Positions 60,590 to 64,000 of a stretch of DNA of 64,000 bases are shown one piece after another. The stretch comes from Anaeramoeba flamelloides (Eukaryota > Metamonada > Anaeramoebidae). The notes below the pieces were generated by a model that was not told the origin of the DNA, made no database searches, and was given only the letters and a program-made list of their open reading frames with translations. Numbering within the stretch: position 1 is the stretch's first letter; each line of letters starts with the position of its first letter. The stretch covers positions 2,170,001 to 2,234,000 of the forward strand of contig JANTQA010000030.1 in the NCBI GenBank assembly GCA_027625915.1, in the 5' to 3' direction. A program made the translations under genes and the position numbers.

Positions 60590-61065
60590 TTAAGGGACTG
60601 GAGTAAACCTTGGAGAAGTCTAAAATTGAATTACCTAACTATTGATCTTAGTTGGTATGCTTGTACAGGGATTCAAAAAATCTCAAAAAATTTGATTAGT
60701 AAAATAACACAAAACGAAGATCTCATACATGTAAAATGATCATTCTATTCGGTAAAAAACCCAAAGATTATTAGAAAACAATAGTTATTTCGAGTAAAAT
60801 TTACGCGTTTAGTCATCAATCTTCAGACTACAAAGTTTGTGAAATACGTTTCTTAAATGTGTCTATTAATAACGATTAATGGCTAAAAAAATTTTTAATT
60901 TTATTAAAAATTAATTAATTAACCCAGAGATAAAATTTTCAAAATTATTTTGCAGGTGTCTTTGAACAATATTGATGTTATTTTGAGATTTATTTTTTTT
61001 GTTAAAATAAACATCAATAATCATTCTTTAATAATATATGTTATTAATTATTGAATAAGCCCTGA
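60590..61065. mobile_element. diverged copy of TTAA element family J
   Basis: Begins TTAAGGGACTGGAGTAAACC and shares GGAGAAGTCTA, TTTGATTAGT, ATCTTCAGACTACAAA and an AAAAATTAATTAATTAAC stretch, in order, with the left part of 29378-30134. A right edge near CCCTGAA (61059-61065) is possible. Confidence 0.45.
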
Positions 61066-61943
61066 AATTATAAAATAATAAAAATCGTATATTTATTATT
61101 ATTTTATATTCCCAATAGACACAAATAATCTAATCCTCTTTGAAATTTAAATAGTAATGAAAATAATATAATATATAAGGATTATTCACTATTATCTAAG
61201 TAAGATTACCAACTAATTACAAGTTTGTATTGGAGCCTACAATAAAACAAATAGTTTGAAAAAAATATTTTCAATATTTGAAAATAGATGTTTTTTTATT
61301 TTTGTGGATTAATTATTTTCAAGTAAATTTAATCAAAAAAATTATTTGAATTCTTTTAATAATTTCAATTGATACATCAAAAAATTAAAAGTTTAAATGA
61401 TTAAAAAATATAATTCTTGACCGGGAAAAATTTTACAGATGGGGGCCTGCGTACACCAACTTGAACTTTGAATTTTTTTTATTAAATAATGTATGCCACT
61501 CTAAGATATTTTAACATCAAATATAAAATTTATTTTATCTGTTGATTACCATTCAGTAAAAATATATAAGCTTAATTTCAAAAATAGGCGCAGATTTTTC
61601 ATCGGAAAAAAATTAGTTTAATTGTGTTTTTTTTTTTTTGAATAATAAGGTCTTTTAGTAAATTTTTGAGAAAATAGTTAATATAGATTAATAAATAAAA
61701 ATGTTGTATAATCATTGTATTTTTTGAAAGACAAATGAAAAAAGAAAAAAATAATAATAACAAAGTTTGCCACTAATTTTGAAATTTGGCTTATATTTGA
61801 TTCTAAATAATTTCAAGATAAAAAAAAAATATATTAAAGTTTAATAACAAATAATTTTTTTAAGGGAAAATTTAGAAATTTTTTTAACAATAATTCTTTT
61901 TCAAATTTGTACGATTTGGTCAATATTTCGAATCATATTAATA
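61066..61943. other. intergenic, no gene seen
   Basis: AT-rich, no feature recognised. Confidence 0.5.
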
Positions 61944-62147
61944 TATTCAGTTCCACTTTTAAGATACAAAAGATCAATGAAATTTCAGTTACAAAGAAAA
62001 ATCTCAAATTAAGACAGAAACAATTCATATTCTAAAAAAATAAATTGTAAAAAAAAAAAAAATTACAAATTTTTTTTCTTAATTTGAGATTTTTTTGTGC
62101 CTTAAATTTCGTTGAAAGTTTGTGCCTTAAAATTGGAACCGACTCTA
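61944..62147. mobile_element. ~200 bp mariner-like MITE family D, copy 3 (diverged)
   Basis: TATTCAGTTCCACTTTTAAG at the left; the right in reverse reads TAGAGTCGGTTCCAATTTTA. The right half keeps TTGTGCCTTAAATTTCGTTG; the left half is more changed. Confidence 0.75.
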
Positions 62148-62272
62148 TCTTTAATATCAATTTAGTAAATTATATTTTTAAATTTTATATCTTGTTAATG
62201 ATTAAAAAAAAATCAATAATTATTTGTATTTGCTTGAGTAAAAAGTCTTGATCAAGTTAATAACATTTTTAA

Positions 62273-62473
62273 TACAGTCAGTTCCACTTTTAAGGCACAA
62301 ACTTTGAACGAAATTTAAGGCACAAAAAAATCTCAAATTAAGGCAAAAAATTTGTAATTTTTTTTTTTTTACAATTTATTTTTTTAGAATCTGAATTTTG
62401 TGCCTTAATTTGAGATTTTTATTGTGCCTTAAATTTCGTTGCAGTTTGTGCCTTAAAAGTGAAACTTACTGTA
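62273..62473. mobile_element. ~200 bp mariner-like MITE family D, copy 4 (best preserved)
   Basis: TACAGTCAGTTCCACTTTTA then AGGCACAAACTTTGAACGAA at the left; the right in reverse reads TACAGTAAGTTTCACTTTTA. TA at each edge. Lies 125 bases from copy 3 in the same sense. Confidence 0.85.
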
Positions 62474-63638
62474 AAAAAACTATAAGGTTTCCTCAAAATG
62501 GTATATACAATAATCAAATATGTTCCAATTGAGATGGATTTTCTAATTCTTATTTGAAAAAAAGAGATATTTTAAATACATTTATTTTAACGGATTTATT
62601 TATTTTTAAGGTATGGATCAATCTTATTACTCAAAGTAGGAGATGATATAAAAAAATATAATTCTGAACTAAAAAAAAAAAAAAAAGAAAAGAAGAGAAA
62701 ATTTCGAATATATTTCTGTAAAATGTGAAAAAAGTTATAGAAAAGCTTGTAAAATTCAAAAATAATCGTGCTTAAAGTTAACTTTGTCAATTATTTTTTA
62801 TTGGAAAAGTATAAATGATCAATTTTTTTTTTAAATCGCCACTAATTGACCTTACCTCGATTTCAAAAATTAAATCCTAATACAAAAACAATCACACAAA
62901 AAAAAGATCTAAAACATTCAAGACAGATTTCAGGTTAATATAAATCAGAACTCTCACCATCTTAACAGTTTAATACCTAAGTTCACATTCAATTATTATA
63001 TTACCACCAACACACCCTCAACTTTAATGTAAGCTAAAATTAAATAATAATAAAAAAAACAGGAAAAAAGGTACAAAATCAACATCAAAAAAAAAAAAAA
63101 AAAAAAAGTCAAAGTAAAAACGATATAAAATATTTTCTATTGCTTCAATGTTAATAAGTTTGGCAATTCTCAGAAAAAAAAACAATACTAAATTGGATCC
63201 AAAGTAATTCAATATTTTTCTAATCGCTCTAACCACTTCATTGTATCATATATATATATATATATATATACATGATAAAAAAAAATCTCCTCTTTTTTCT
63301 CTCAAGTTAACTTCATTTGAAAAAGAATTGATTTTCATTGATTTTTTAAAATAGAATTTATAGCAAATACCTTTAACCAAATTACGTTAACACTAAATAC
63401 CCTTTTAATATACGAATATTCTAAACATTATAATTATTAAATAATACCAAGAAAAGGAAATTAAATTATTTTTTAAATAATACAATATAAAAAAAAAAAT
63501 CAAAAAAAAAAAAAAAAACAGCACTGTTAATGTCGTGGGTGTGTTAAAAAAATCAGATTTTATTGTTTTAAATGCAGATTTGAAAGAAAAAATATTATTT
63601 TTAATATTACAAAAAAATTTTCAAATGCACATAATAAA
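62474..63638. other. intergenic, no gene seen
   Basis: AT-rich with a TA microsatellite at 63247-63270 and long A runs near 63088 and 63500. Minus-strand frames at 62596-62790 and 63024-63236 are Phe-rich translation of A runs. Confidence 0.5.
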
Positions 63639-63776
63639 TTAATTATAATCTTCGTAATCTGATGAATAAGAAAAAGATGAAGTGGAAGAAGAAGTTTCAC
63701 TATCTTTAAAAGGTTGATTTGATTTGTGATAAATGTTAATTTCTTTCATAAATCTAATTCTATCCTGTTCTGCCAT
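63639..63776 (-). CDS. possible 45-residue Ser-rich protein
   Basis: The frame starts ATG at 63776, just after an A run, and reads MAEQDRIRFMKEINIYHKSN, then QPFKDSE, a Ser/Thr run, and SYSSDYEDYN before TAA. Its codon mix is less A/T-biased than the flanks, which suggests real coding. No family recognised. CTAATAG lies about 16 bases upstream of the ATG, so this might instead be the last exon of a gene running off the right edge. Confidence 0.4.
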   Translation of the reverse strand: MAEQDRIRFMKEINIYHKSNQPFKDSETSSSTSSFSYSSDYEDYN

Positions 63777-64000
63777 TTTTTTTATATTTCTATTAGAAAA
63801 GATTTAAGATTAAATGTATAAGAATTAAAATGAAATTACAATTGAAAAATATTCAGAATTATTTTTTTTAAAAAATTATAAAATATCTAATGTTGTGTTT
63901 TTTTTTATTTTTTTTAAAAAAAAAAAAAAAAAAAATCAAAGAGTTGTACCCAATTCCAATTATAAAAGGTGTAAATTATAATTTTTTGAATACAATAAAG
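63777..64000. other. window edge, no feature seen
   Basis: AT-rich with long A and T runs. Possibly the upstream part of the minus-strand gene at 63639-63776. Confidence 0.3.

Overview
The window is nuclear DNA of an AT-rich, repeat-rich eukaryotic microbe. Coding DNA stands out as islands of visibly higher G+C in a background of T and A runs. Genes carry GT-AG introns. TAA and TAG both end genes inside good protein families, which argues against a ciliate-type code. The gene set (VWA/alpha-kinase, RCC1-BTB, Rab, long intergenic gaps) fits an amoeboid protist; an anaerobic lineage such as Anaeramoeba is my best guess, made from gene style only.

Genes from left to right: a VWA plus alpha-kinase protein with a Ser/Lys-rich leader (6550-9167, -); a two-box HMG protein (12903-13745, -, one intron); a CID/RPRD1-type RNA polymerase II CTD-binding protein (19793-20984, -, one intron); a PEX6/PEX1-type AAA protein that has lost its ATPase residues (25427-31793, -, one 4.1 kb intron); an RCC1-BTB protein (36932-38775, +, one intron); a Rab GTPase in four exons over 5.7 kb (43301-48969, -); an ACR3 arsenite exporter fused to an ArsC arsenate reductase (54140-55846, +); a small unrecognised protein (57916-58350, +); WDR12/Ytm1 (58637-60007, -); and a possible 45-residue protein (63639-63776, -). 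The genes belong to unrelated pathways, with no sign of operons. Several exon joins were worked out by reading across splice sites and checking the joined protein against its family.

Most of the rest, including the long introns, is made of short non-autonomous DNA elements with terminal inverted repeats. I can separate several families: a 200 bp TA-flanked mariner-like MITE (four copies), a 490 bp TA-flanked family (two), a 540 bp family (four), a 440 bp family (three), a 380 bp family (two), several elements bounded by TTAA, and modular fold-back elements. Some are nested, and paralogous copies serve as empty sites that show the target duplications. The best case is in Rab intron 3: a TTAA element inside a 1.77 kb element with an 8 bp target duplication, inside an older repeat whose unbroken copy lies at 4390-4790.

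The two most interesting proteins look like dead enzymes that kept their folds: the alpha-kinase has lost its catalytic Asp/Gln residues, and the PEX6-like AAA protein has lost both Walker motifs of its D2 module. I saw no tRNA, rRNA, CRISPR array or virus-like element.
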